Source of the DNA: Pseudoselenomonas ruminis
Lineage (GTDB): Bacteria; Bacillota; Negativicutes; Selenomonadales; Selenomonadaceae
Reading direction: 5' to 3'
Assembly (NCBI RefSeq): GCF_008271295.1
Contig: NZ_VTOY01000007.1
Coordinates: 1-64,000, forward strand
DNA length: 64,000 bases
In this document: one piece after another, positions 8,264 to 16,355 of the stretch
How positions within the stretch are numbered: position 1 is the first letter of the stretch
Layout: each line of letters starts with the position of its first letter
Notes under the pieces: generated by a model
Databases searched by the model: none
Seen by the model: only the letters and a program-made list of their open reading frames with translations
Told to the model about the DNA's origin: nothing
Translations under genes and position numbers: made by a program

Positions 8264-8411
8264 CAAAACTTCCTCCTTTAGTCTCCTAAAACCATTTCTA
8301 GTATTTATAAAATCATCCATATCCCATAAAATCTTTCTATCCTTCATAGCACGAAGCTATGAAAAATCAATATGTGACATTTATGATTCTATGCAAAAAT
8401 AATATAGCGTT

Positions 8412-9239
8412 TTATGCTTCTTTTTCGGCACAATCATCATCCGCGACGATAATCCGCTCCGGATTCGTGTAGATGCAGAAGCTGCCCGGACGCATCCGCG
8501 CCACCAGCGTAATCCCTAATTTCTTCGCCAGCCGCAGCGACAGCGTCGTCGGCACCGACTTGGCGGCAACGGCACCAATGCCCATGCGGCCAAGCTTCAG
8601 CATCATTTCCGACGAGCAGCGGCCGCTGAAGATGATGATTTTATCCGCAAGGTCAATCTCCTTGCGCAGGGACCAGCCGTAGAGCTTGTCAAAGACGTTA
8701 TGGCGGCCGATATCCTCGCGGAATACGAGGATACGGCGCTGGCGCTGGTCGTAGAGAATACCGCTGTGCACGCCGTTGGTCTTCTCATGCGTAGCCGCGA
8801 GCTCCGACAGCAATTTATCGGCACAGGCCAGGATGTCCTGGGCCACAAACTGCACGGTACGCGGCCGCGCAAAGATGCGCTCGGGCGCGCAGTCTAAAAT
8901 CTCACGCGCCGAATAGTAGCGCGGATCATCAGCGGCATGGGCTGCCCACTGCTGGGCGTCCGCCGTGGTCTCCACATGGGCCGTAAACGCTTTCTCGTCA
9001 ATGCTGAGGCTTACCATATCGCTGCTGGTACGGATTTTCCCCAGCTGTGCCAGCACGCCCGTCACGAGATCCTCAAGGTCGCCTGGCGAGCAAAAGGAAG
9101 TCGTAAGCCTTTCCCCATTGAGATAAATATCCAGATAACGCTCAATCGACGTGTACTTGTGGTCTTCGACAATCTGCCCCTGCTGCGCATCATAGCGCGT
9201 CACGGGGAAATCGATAAGCTCTGTATCTCTTGGCTGCAT
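8412..9239 (-). CDS. fdhD: Formate dehydrogenase accessory sulfurtransferase FdhD
   Basis: This 275-residue protein has the FdhD signatures PGDLEDL near residue 52, EDIGRHNVFDK near 175-185 and SGRCSSEMMLK near 205-215. FdhD passes sulfur from the cysteine desulfurase IscS to the molybdenum cofactor of formate dehydrogenase. The loop that carries CxxC in E. coli FdhD (Cys121 is the essential one there) appears here with a single cysteine, C117 (ILDCAPERIF). The start at 9239 follows CGAGGAGGAG with a short gap; a frame reaching 9278 lacks a site. It lies upstream of fdhA, separated by 148 bases. Confidence 0.9.
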   Translation of the reverse strand: MQPRDTELIDFPVTRYDAQQGQIVEDHKYTSIERYLDIYLNGERLTTSFCSPGDLEDLVTGVLAQLGKIRTSSDMVSLSIDEKAFTAHVETTADAQQWAAHAADDPRYYSAREILDCAPERIFARPRTVQFVAQDILACADKLLSELAATHEKTNGVHSGILYDQRQRRILVFREDIGRHNVFDKLYGWSLRKEIDLADKIIIFSGRCSSEMMLKLGRMGIGAVAAKSVPTTLSLRLAKKLGITLVARMRPGSFCIYTNPERIIVADDDCAEKEA

Positions 9240-9390
9240 GGCAAACTCCTCCTCGTAAAATCGAATCTCTTTCAGCATCAGTTTAGCTTTTCCTCCTGTT
9301 TCCTGCGACGATTTTTATCACAACAAGACGAAATCCGCTACTGCAATTGCCATGGTAACAAAGATTTTGTCCATTGGCAAACGACAAAAA

Positions 9391-9409
9391 AACCGGCCAA
9401 CGGCCGGTT
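9391..9409 (-). terminator. Terminator of the molybdenum cofactor operon
   Basis: An 8-bp AACCGGCC/GGCCGGTT stem with a 3-base loop is followed on the minus strand by seven T residues. It closes the operon that begins at the riboswitch near 15016. Confidence 0.85.
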
Positions 9410-9496
9410 ATAAATAAAAATAATCTTATCATTATTGATTTTTGTGTCATTTGTCCCATCGCCAAAAACCTGCTGATGAATAATCTGACAAATCGC

Positions 9497-10603
9497 TTAA
9501 AAGTCTTTTCCCATAAGGAATTTCACCAGTTTTTCCGCCTGGGCAATATCGTCAATATCATAACAATATACCTGCCCGGACAAAGCCTCCGGCACCTCAC
9601 CACCGGCAAACATAGCCGCTGTATCCTCCTGGATGCTGGGGGTTCCCAATCCACGCCAGAGAGACAATGCAGGCATCGTCCCATGGTTCCGGCTCTCAAT
9701 CAGCACCAAATCCACATTCTCAAGCCTAGACGCCATCGAAACCAGCGAGGCCCGCTTTTCGGTCCGCTGCTCGATGAAATAGCCCGCCGGAGATACGACG
9801 GCCACGGCATCAGCCCCAGCCTGCGCAAAGCGCCAGCTGTCCTTGCCCTCAGTATCAACCTCATAACCATGACAATCACCTTTAACGACACCAACGCGGA
9901 TCCCCGCTGCGCGCAAGCGCGGAATCAGCCGCTCAATGAAGGTCGTCTTGCCGGTATTGGACACTGGTGCTGAAACCGTAACCAGCGGAACCTCGCGCCA
10001 GCTGTTGGCCAGCCGGCCGCGCACCAGCCGCATATCGGCGGGCGTGTTGGCATTGAAAAAACAATTGATACGCGGAACCGGCACCAGCTGATGCGGCACC
10101 GTATCGATAACCGCCCCGAGCTTCCGCTCGCCATTTGCCAGTGCCGCGGCAAAAACCGGCGCCAAATCACGATGATAGATGGCGGCCAGCGGCTGGCGAC
10201 GGCCATCCGTCTCTGCCATCAGAGCCATCAGTCCAGTTTGACCAGTCAATTCTGCCCCCAAAGGATCCAAGGCCGAGAAGACAAAGAACGGCATATCGCA
10301 GGAAAGTGCCAAACCATATTGCGTAGGCATAGCCGAAAGTCCGCGGCGCAGGCCCTCCATCGGACCAAGATCTGCCTGTTCATCCACCAGCAGTTCAAAC
10401 TCATACTGCTTCGCCAATGCCAAAAGTTCTGCCGTCGCCCGTTCCACACACAGGTATTTGCACGCGAAGGCCTGCCGCTGTGCCTTGCGCAGCAGCCACT
10501 CGAGCATCGATGCCCCATCGTATTCCAGCCAGCGTTTATCCTGCCCCATCCGCGAACTTTGTCCGCCCGCAATCAAAAGCAGGCTCAGATTTGCCGTATC
10601 CAT
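9497..10603 (-). CDS. MobA-MobB fusion protein, molybdenum cofactor nucleotidylation
   Basis: This 368-residue two-domain protein starts with a MobA nucleotidyltransferase domain (LLLIAGGQSSRMGQDKRWL, about residues 8-190), which adds GMP to molybdopterin. The second domain is MobB-like (from about 205), with a P-loop in APVSNTGKTTF that binds GTP. In E. coli these are two proteins. The ATG at 10603 follows GGAAGTGAT. It lies two bases past the stop of the MOSC-MogA gene, so the two are co-transcribed. It is the last gene before the terminator at 9391-9409. The product should supply the bis-MGD cofactor for FdhA and NarG. A longer frame reaching 10723 would overlap the upstream gene and is not credible. 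Confidence 0.9.
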   Translation of the reverse strand: MDTANLSLLLIAGGQSSRMGQDKRWLEYDGASMLEWLLRKAQRQAFACKYLCVERATAELLALAKQYEFELLVDEQADLGPMEGLRRGLSAMPTQYGLALSCDMPFFVFSALDPLGAELTGQTGLMALMAETDGRRQPLAAIYHRDLAPVFAAALANGERKLGAVIDTVPHQLVPVPRINCFFNANTPADMRLVRGRLANSWREVPLVTVSAPVSNTGKTTFIERLIPRLRAAGIRVGVVKGDCHGYEVDTEGKDSWRFAQAGADAVAVVSPAGYFIEQRTEKRASLVSMASRLENVDLVLIESRNHGTMPALSLWRGLGTPSIQEDTAAMFAGGEVPEALSGQVYCYDIDDIAQAEKLVKFLMGKDF

Positions 10604-10604
10604 A

Positions 10605-11537
10605 TCACTTCCGCCCGCATTCGCCGGCATCGCCGCGCAGGATTTCGATGCCATGCTGCAATTCCGGCAGGACAAAGCCAAGACATTCCTCAACAGCCTT
10701 AGCACTGCCCGGCAGATTGACAATAAGGCTGCGGCGGCAGATCCCCGCCTGTGCGCGGCTCAGCATTGCCCGATGGGTAACCTGCATCGAAAGCGCCCGC
10801 ATAGCCTCGGGGATTCCCGGTGCCAGCCGCTCGCAGACGGAAAGTGTCGCTTCTGGCGTGATGTCACGCGGCGAAAAGCCCGTGCCGCCAGTCGTGACGA
10901 TAAGGCCGATACCACGCGCAGCATATTCCTTCATCTTCGCTTCGAGCGCCGCCTGTTCGTCGGGCAGGATAGTCATATCGGCCACCGTGTAGCCAGCTGC
11001 CTCAAGCATTTCCTTGACCTTCGGGCCGCTCTTGTCAACGCGCTCGCCGCGGCTTCCCTTGTCACTCGCCGTGATGATGGCTGCATCAAGCGGCAGTTTT
11101 TCGCCTGCCAGCACGAGTTCGAGCTCATCGCCAACACTCACGCGGCCGCCGCGCAATACGCGCGCAAAGACACCTTCGCGCGGCATGATGCAGTCGCCAA
11201 CCTGCTCGCGGATGGCACAGCCCTTATGGCATTCCTTGCCAATCTGCGTGATTTCAAACCACGCATCGCCGGCACGAAGGCGCGTGCCAACAGGAAGTTC
11301 CTTAAACCGGAACCCTTCGGCAACGACATTTTCACCAAACGAACCGAACTTCACGTCGACGCCGAGCTTGCGGAAATCCTCGATTTCCTTGAGCCCCAGG
11401 AAACTGACCTGGCGATGCCACTTGCCCGCATGGGCGTCACCCTCAATGCCCCATTCCGTCTGAAACAGCACCGAATCCACCGGTGCCTTTAAAGTGCCCT
11501 TCTTTTCACTCACGCAAAGTGCCTGAATCTTTCCCAT
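10605..11537 (-). CDS. MOSC domain fused to MogA/MoaB-type molybdopterin adenylyltransferase
   Basis: This 310-residue fusion has a MOSC domain in residues 1 to about 145 (FGSFGENVVAEGF, the HKGCAI cysteine, PREGVFARVLRGG). MOSC domains bind molybdenum cofactor or carry its sulfur. Residues from about 153 are a MogA/MoaB domain (ITASDKGSRGERVDKSGP, TTGGTGFSPRDITPEAT), which adenylates molybdopterin before metal insertion. AGGAGG stands six bases before the ATG at 11537. Another in-frame ATG at 11543 overlaps that ribosome site and is less likely. The gene begins two bases after moaA ends. Confidence 0.9.
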   Translation of the reverse strand: MGKIQALCVSEKKGTLKAPVDSVLFQTEWGIEGDAHAGKWHRQVSFLGLKEIEDFRKLGVDVKFGSFGENVVAEGFRFKELPVGTRLRAGDAWFEITQIGKECHKGCAIREQVGDCIMPREGVFARVLRGGRVSVGDELELVLAGEKLPLDAAIITASDKGSRGERVDKSGPKVKEMLEAAGYTVADMTILPDEQAALEAKMKEYAARGIGLIVTTGGTGFSPRDITPEATLSVCERLAPGIPEAMRALSMQVTHRAMLSRAQAGICRRSLIVNLPGSAKAVEECLGFVLPELQHGIEILRGDAGECGRK

Positions 11538-11539
11538 TG

Positions 11540-12529
11540 TCATCCTCCTACTTGAACCATTGCCCTGCTGTCGCGAGCTTCGTTATGTTTATCCAGAAAA
11601 AAATGTTCCTCGGGTTTATGATAGATGGCCTGATAAATGGCCAGCCGCAAATTATCATCACGAATGCCGCTGCGCAGCAGCTGGCGGATATCAAGACCTG
11701 TCTTTGCATTTAGGCAGAGCTTCAAAAAACCTTCTGCCGTCAACCGCACGCGATTACACGAAGCGCAGAATTTATGCTCCATCGCATCGATAAAACCGAC
11801 CTCTCCCTTAAAGCCGGGCAGACGGTAGTATACCGCCGGGCCGTTAACGGCCCCTTCCTTTATTCCCGCCGGCTTCATCGTTCCATAGGCACGCTCGATC
11901 AGCTGGCGAACCTTATCCATGGCTACGCCCTTGTACCCAACGTCATAGGCACAGCCTATCGGCATCAGTTCGATAAACCGCACCTTGACCGCCTGGTTGC
12001 GGGCCATTCCCACCAGCGCGGGAATCTCCGCCTCGTTTACACCTTCAATCGGCACGCAATTAAACTTGATGTTTTCCATACCCAGTGCCCGCAGCTTTTC
12101 GATTCCCGTTTCCACGCGCTGATAGAGCGGACGCCGCGTAATCTCAGCAAATACCTCGGGCCGCAGCGTATCGAGGCTGATATTTACCCCGCTCAGTCCT
12201 GCCGCCACCAGCGGCTCTGCCAGTTCATCGAGCAATACCCCATTCGTCGTCAGCACGACCTGCTCAATGCCGGGCACCGCACGAATTTCACGCACAAGGT
12301 CAACAATGCCGCGTCGCACCAGAGGCTCACCGCCAGTCAGCCGAACCTTGCGCACGCCCAGCGAAGCCAAAGCCTGCACAACGCGCACGATTTCATCAAA
12401 GGTCAGGATATCCCCATGACTCAGCTTTTCGATACCGCCTTCCGGCATGCAGTAACGGCAGCGCAAATTACAGCGGTCCGTAAGCGAAATGCGAACGTAT
12501 TCGATTTTACGCTGATATTTATCAATCAT
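11540..12529 (-). CDS. moaA: GTP 3',8-cyclase MoaA
   Basis: This 329-residue radical SAM enzyme carries out the first step of molybdenum cofactor synthesis, turning GTP into 3',8-cyclo-7,8-dihydro-GTP, the precursor of cPMP. The SAM-binding [4Fe-4S] cluster is at CNLRCRYC near residue 20. The second cluster, which binds GTP, is C-x2-C-x13-C from FCASCNRVRL. The protein ends in the glycine pair (VQVGG) that family members need for catalysis. It is part of the riboswitch-led operon. The partner enzyme MoaC is at 37794, outside this operon. Confidence 0.95.
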   Translation of the reverse strand: MIDKYQRKIEYVRISLTDRCNLRCRYCMPEGGIEKLSHGDILTFDEIVRVVQALASLGVRKVRLTGGEPLVRRGIVDLVREIRAVPGIEQVVLTTNGVLLDELAEPLVAAGLSGVNISLDTLRPEVFAEITRRPLYQRVETGIEKLRALGMENIKFNCVPIEGVNEAEIPALVGMARNQAVKVRFIELMPIGCAYDVGYKGVAMDKVRQLIERAYGTMKPAGIKEGAVNGPAVYYRLPGFKGEVGFIDAMEHKFCASCNRVRLTAEGFLKLCLNAKTGLDIRQLLRSGIRDDNLRLAIYQAIYHKPEEHFFLDKHNEARDSRAMVQVGG

Positions 12530-12571
12530 ATCCTCATCCCAATTCCAAAACTCTATAGGAACGCAACGCCC

Positions 12572-13771
12572 TTAGAGCAATACGACATCCACTTCTGTCC
12601 CCGGTTCCAGCGGATCAGTTCCTGCCGGAATCGCCACAAAGGCATTGCAGCCAACTACCGAGAACAAACTCCCTGAAGCATGCTGCTGGGGAAGTCTTAC
12701 CTTGCCATCCTCATAATACGCACGGATAAAGCGGCGTCCTTTGCTGGCCTTCGGAAAAGCATCCGTCAAAACGGCCTGCGCCTGGCGAAGGGCAATCTTC
12801 TCATCCCCGCTCAGCGCCACGAGCACAGGCCGCGCGATGAGCTCAAACGTCGCATAGGCCGCAAACGGATTGCCCGAAAGCGCAATGCCAAGCGTCTTTC
12901 CAAACGTATAGGCAATCGCAGGTCCGCCCGGTTTCATGCAGACACGCCAGAAGAGCCTTTTGCCAATCTTACCGACAACGCCATGCATGATATCCTTCTT
13001 GCCAACCGACACGCCGCCCGTCGTCAAGAACAAGTCGACTTTGTCCTGCCACTTGGCAATCGCCGCGGCAGCTGCCTCAACATCATCGGGCAGGATGCCG
13101 AGCACTTCCGGCTCAAAACCGAGCTCACGCAAACGGCTGCTTATCATATAAAGATTGCTGTTATAGATTTTGCCTGGTGCCAACGGCTGGCCCGGCTGCA
13201 AGAGTTCATCCCCGGTACTCGCAATGGCAACGCGCACCCTGCGGATGACCTTTACCTTATCAAAGCCCATGCTCGCCAGCGCTCCCAGATGAGCGGCCGT
13301 AAGCCTGGTACCTGCCTTGGCCAGTCTCGTTCCCTGCTTAATATCTTCGCCAGCAAAGCAGTAATTTTCATGATGCTTCATGACAAAGGGCACGAGCAGC
13401 ATATCACCATCTGCCGTGACATCTTCCTGCCGTACGACACAGTCGCAGCCAGCGGGAATCGCGCCTCCTGTCATAATGCGCACCGCTTTCCCCGCCGGCA
13501 CTGACCCGTCAAAATACTGGCCGGCACATTCCTCACCGATAATCTCGAACTTAGCCGGCTGGGCTGCCGTTGCGCCAGCAGTGCTGCTGGCCGCAAACGT
13601 ATAACCGTCAAGCGGTGACCGGTCAAAGGGCGGATTGTCAAAAGGCGCCGTGTAATCCTCCGCCAAAGTGCGGCCCAAGGCCTCCAGCAAGGGAACTTCC
13701 TCAGCCTCGTGGACTTTGCTGACCCGTGCCAGCAGTATCTCAATGGCCTTTTCCAACGAAATATCCTGCAT
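12572..13771 (-). CDS. moeA: Molybdopterin molybdenumtransferase MoeA
   Basis: This 399-residue enzyme inserts molybdate into adenylated molybdopterin. Family signatures visible are FDNPPFDRSPLDGY near the N terminus, ASTGDELLQPG in the middle and TTGGVSVGKKD in the MoCF-biosynthesis domain. The ATG at 13771 follows AAGGAGGGATACA. It stands 11 bases after the upstream moeA-like gene and 42 bases before moaA, inside the Moco operon. Length is typical (E. coli 411). Confidence 0.94.
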   Translation of the reverse strand: MQDISLEKAIEILLARVSKVHEAEEVPLLEALGRTLAEDYTAPFDNPPFDRSPLDGYTFAASSTAGATAAQPAKFEIIGEECAGQYFDGSVPAGKAVRIMTGGAIPAGCDCVVRQEDVTADGDMLLVPFVMKHHENYCFAGEDIKQGTRLAKAGTRLTAAHLGALASMGFDKVKVIRRVRVAIASTGDELLQPGQPLAPGKIYNSNLYMISSRLRELGFEPEVLGILPDDVEAAAAAIAKWQDKVDLFLTTGGVSVGKKDIMHGVVGKIGKRLFWRVCMKPGGPAIAYTFGKTLGIALSGNPFAAYATFELIARPVLVALSGDEKIALRQAQAVLTDAFPKASKGRRFIRAYYEDGKVRLPQQHASGSLFSVVGCNAFVAIPAGTDPLEPGTEVDVVLL

Positions 13772-13782
13772 TGTATCCCTCC

Positions 13783-14814
13783 TTAGTGCTGGAACCCGCA
13801 AACCGGGAAATGACAGGTCTTGCAGTTCATGCAAAGACCACCGATACCAAAATGGCGAATCTCACGGCGCGTCAAGCGCTCGCCGGTCATGACGCGCGGC
13901 AGTACAAGGTCAAAGACCGTGCGCGCCGCATACATGACGCAGCCCGGCAGGCCCATGACCGGAATCGTCCGGCCCTCATGCGTAAGATACCCGAGCAAAA
14001 ACATCGCTCCAGGCAGTACCGGCGCGCCATAGGTGATGATATCGGCTCCGGCATCGCGGATAGCCGCTGGCGTGCGGTCATCCGGGTCAACGCTCATGCC
14101 GCCCGTGCAGATAATCATATCCATGCCAAGGTCCACGAGTTCGCGAATCGCATCGCGCGTATGCTCCGTCACATCATCGGTTATGCGGTGCTCATCAATC
14201 TTGAGGCCAAATGGTTTGAGCTTTCCCGCAATGACCGGCGTAAACGTGTCCTCGATACGGCCCAGGAATACCTCAGTGCCCGTCGTCACGACGCCGACTT
14301 TGATATCTTTTTGATACGGGCGCAGGCGCAAAAGCGGCTTATCGCCAGCCACTTTTTTAACCTGCTCCATCTTATCCTTTTTGATGACCAGCGGAATCAC
14401 GCGCATGCCGGCCAGTTTCTGGCCAGCCTTTACCGGCATGTTCTGCGGCAGCGTCGCAATCGTCACATCGTCAAGCTCATTGACATCATCAAATCTTGAC
14501 TCGTCCACCTGGAAGACACCATCAACCGTTGCCGTGAGCTCGATCTTGCCCTCTTTCGGCTCCGAGGCCGTCATGTATTCGTTCTGGCAGAGCTGCCGCA
14601 GGATTTCGGCCGCATCGTTTTCATGCAGAACCGTATCGTCATTCTCCCATACATAGATGTGGTCCTTGCCGACCGACAGCAGTACCGGGATATCCTCCTC
14701 GGTAATCACATGCCCCTTGCGGAACACAGCATCCTTCGTCACGCCTTTGATGATCTGCGTGATGTCATGGCAGAGAATCTGTCCGACAGCATCTACGGTT
14801 TTCATTTCCTTCAT
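13783..14814 (-). CDS. Second MoeA-like molybdopterin-binding protein with C-terminal cysteines
   Basis: This 343-residue protein has a molybdopterin-binding MoCF domain (VGVVTTGTEVFLGRIEDTF, CTGGMSVDPDDRTP, GLPGC). It lacks the long MoeA N-terminal domain, having about 160 residues of a different one. It ends in a cysteine/histidine group, C-x2-C-x2-C-x4-C, within GGLCMNCKTCHFPVCGF, that could hold a metal or iron-sulfur cluster. It is the first gene after the riboswitch and so should be controlled by cofactor level. Clostridia and Negativicutes often carry such a gene next to moeA. Its exact step is not established. It may act in cofactor storage or insertion for a particular enzyme. Confidence 0.85.
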   Translation of the reverse strand: MKEMKTVDAVGQILCHDITQIIKGVTKDAVFRKGHVITEEDIPVLLSVGKDHIYVWENDDTVLHENDAAEILRQLCQNEYMTASEPKEGKIELTATVDGVFQVDESRFDDVNELDDVTIATLPQNMPVKAGQKLAGMRVIPLVIKKDKMEQVKKVAGDKPLLRLRPYQKDIKVGVVTTGTEVFLGRIEDTFTPVIAGKLKPFGLKIDEHRITDDVTEHTRDAIRELVDLGMDMIICTGGMSVDPDDRTPAAIRDAGADIITYGAPVLPGAMFLLGYLTHEGRTIPVMGLPGCVMYAARTVFDLVLPRVMTGERLTRREIRHFGIGGLCMNCKTCHFPVCGFQH

Positions 14815-14857
14815 ACGGCCTACTCTCCTATCTTGCTCGCCAATTTCCCCATAAACA

Positions 14858-15016
14858 CAAAAAGACTACCTTCCATTTGACAGAAAGATAGTCTTCACCT
14901 ATTGCGCCAGCAAAGAACCCCTTTTCAAAAATGGAAGGTCCCAGCGTTTCCCCTGGGGCCCCGGCTAAATATCATAGCCACCCGTCGTGACCTTAGACAT
15001 TTTCGCTCGGAGTCGT
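14858..15016 (-). promoter_or_regulatory. Moco-type riboswitch with terminator expression platform
   Basis: On the minus strand the leader holds ACTCCGAGC (15005-15013), a GGCTA/TAGCC hairpin and a CCCAG-GGGAAACG-CTGGG hairpin. These are closed by AAGGTC (14989-14994) pairing with GACCTT (14935-14940). This matches my memory of the Moco RNA motif. A 12-bp terminator follows (14863-14874 with 14883-14894, then T5). An 11-base antiterminator, 14929-14939, is perfectly complementary to 14868-14878 in the terminator and overlaps the closing strand of the aptamer. Ligand binding would thus free the terminator and switch the moeA-moaA-mob operon off. It stands directly before the Moco operon. Confidence 0.85.
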
Positions 15017-15030
15017 TAAATTCTGCTTCT

Positions 15031-15036
15031 ATTATA
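15031..15036 (-). promoter_or_regulatory. -10 element of the Moco operon
   Basis: A TATAAT hexamer (GTGTATAAT context) lies about 20 bases upstream of the riboswitch aptamer. No good -35 is seen. Confidence 0.55.
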
Positions 15037-15099
15037 CACGAAAAACAGCTTTTTGGCTTATGATTTTTGTTACTTTTTTATATTTATTGCTCATCATCA

Positions 15100-16263
15100 T
15101 TATTTCTGTTTATCTTTGCAAAGGAGCTGCGCTTTGGTGATGCCGCCTTCGCCGAACTTTGCCCGGATCTTATCGATGGCCGCATAAAGATTATCCTTTT
15201 TGGCTTCATCCTGGAACAAGCTAAGTTCCCTGCCATCATCAAAACCGGCCGTGCTGACGCCGAGCAAACGGATTCCGCGAAATAGCTGCAGCTCATGGAA
15301 CAGGTCCAGCACCGTATGATAGATTTGCTCATCATAACAGGTCGCCTCGGGAAGCGTGCGGCTGCGCGTAAAAGTCTTGAACCCCGACGACAGGCGCAAT
15401 TTGAGCTGAATCGTCCGCGCCTTTTCTCCCGCTTTGCGGAGCCGCCAGCCCACCTTGCAGGAAAGATCCAAGAGGACGCGTTCGGCATCTTCGCTGCACT
15501 GCAGATCCTCCGTAAACGTCATCTCCTTGCCGATGGACTTAGCCCGTTCCCGCGGTGCCACGACACGGTGGTCGATTCCCGCCGCCAGCTGGTGAAGATG
15601 ACGCGCCATATTTTCTCCCACCTGCTGGCACAGATGATGGGGATCGGCCCGGTAGAGATCGCCAATCGTCCGGATGCCGAGGTTTGCGAGCTGTTCATTC
15701 ATCCGCCTGCCTACGCCCCAAATGCGGCCAACCGGCAAGGGGTCGAGCACCTGCCGTATCTTGTCGTCGGTGATAATTACCAAGCCATCCGGCTTTTCAA
15801 GGTCCGATGCCAGCTTGGCCAGGAATTTATTCGGCGCAATTCCTACCGAAGCCACAATGCCGGTCTTTTCCCGAATCTCAGCTTTTAGCTTCTTCGCATA
15901 ATGAAGCGGTGTTCCCATGATTTTTCCCATGCCCGTAAGGTCAAGAAACGCCTCATCGATGGACAAGGGTTCAATAACCGGCGAATAGCGGTCGAAGATG
16001 GCGAAAATCTGCTTGGAAACTTCAGCATAACGCGGATAATTGCCTTCGATAAAAATCCCCTGCGGGCAAAGCTGCTGCGCCCGCCCCATCGGCATAGCGG
16101 AATGAACGCCAAACTTCCGCGCCTCATACGAACAGGTCGATACTACTCCGCGTCCCGCCAGGCCGCCGATAATCAAAGGTTTCCCACGATATTCCTCATG
16201 GTCCAGCTGTTCCACCGAAGCAAAAAAGGAATCCATATCAACATGCATAACCAACTGCTTCAC
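15100..16263 (-). CDS. dinB: DNA polymerase IV
   Basis: This 387-residue Y-family polymerase begins with the catalytic motif HVDMDSFFASVEQ and has SIDEAFLD further on, which supply the metal-binding acidic residues. The helix-hairpin-helix and little finger domains follow. Such enzymes copy past damaged bases with low fidelity. The start is a GTG at 16263 preceded by AGGAAGG. The C terminus, with KAQLLCKDKQK, has no clear beta-clamp motif of the usual QLxLF form. The gene stands alone between the riboswitch-led operon and a chemoreceptor gene. No LexA box was identified. Confidence 0.93.
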   Translation of the reverse strand: MKQLVMHVDMDSFFASVEQLDHEEYRGKPLIIGGLAGRGVVSTCSYEARKFGVHSAMPMGRAQQLCPQGIFIEGNYPRYAEVSKQIFAIFDRYSPVIEPLSIDEAFLDLTGMGKIMGTPLHYAKKLKAEIREKTGIVASVGIAPNKFLAKLASDLEKPDGLVIITDDKIRQVLDPLPVGRIWGVGRRMNEQLANLGIRTIGDLYRADPHHLCQQVGENMARHLHQLAAGIDHRVVAPRERAKSIGKEMTFTEDLQCSEDAERVLLDLSCKVGWRLRKAGEKARTIQLKLRLSSGFKTFTRSRTLPEATCYDEQIYHTVLDLFHELQLFRGIRLLGVSTAGFDDGRELSLFQDEAKKDNLYAAIDKIRAKFGEGGITKAQLLCKDKQK

Positions 16264-16302
16264 GCTGCATCCTTCCTTTCTCCGTTTGTTTTATTATATA
16301 AA

Positions 16303-16340
16303 AAGACTACCGAAAAGGCAAACACCTTTTCGGTAGTCTT
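16303..16340 (-). terminator. Terminator of the chemoreceptor gene at 16356-18098
   Basis: A perfect 16-bp stem (16303-16318 with 16325-16340) and a 6-base loop form the hairpin, with T5 on the minus strand. Confidence 0.9.
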
Positions 16341-16355
16341 AAATCAAACGCATTA

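Noticed and set aside
8373-8388. TGTGA-CATTTA-TGATT upstream of fdhA as an Fnr box
   Set aside because: Only one half-site fits. The hexamer at the right distance (TGCTAT) is a poor -10. Kept out of the regulon list.
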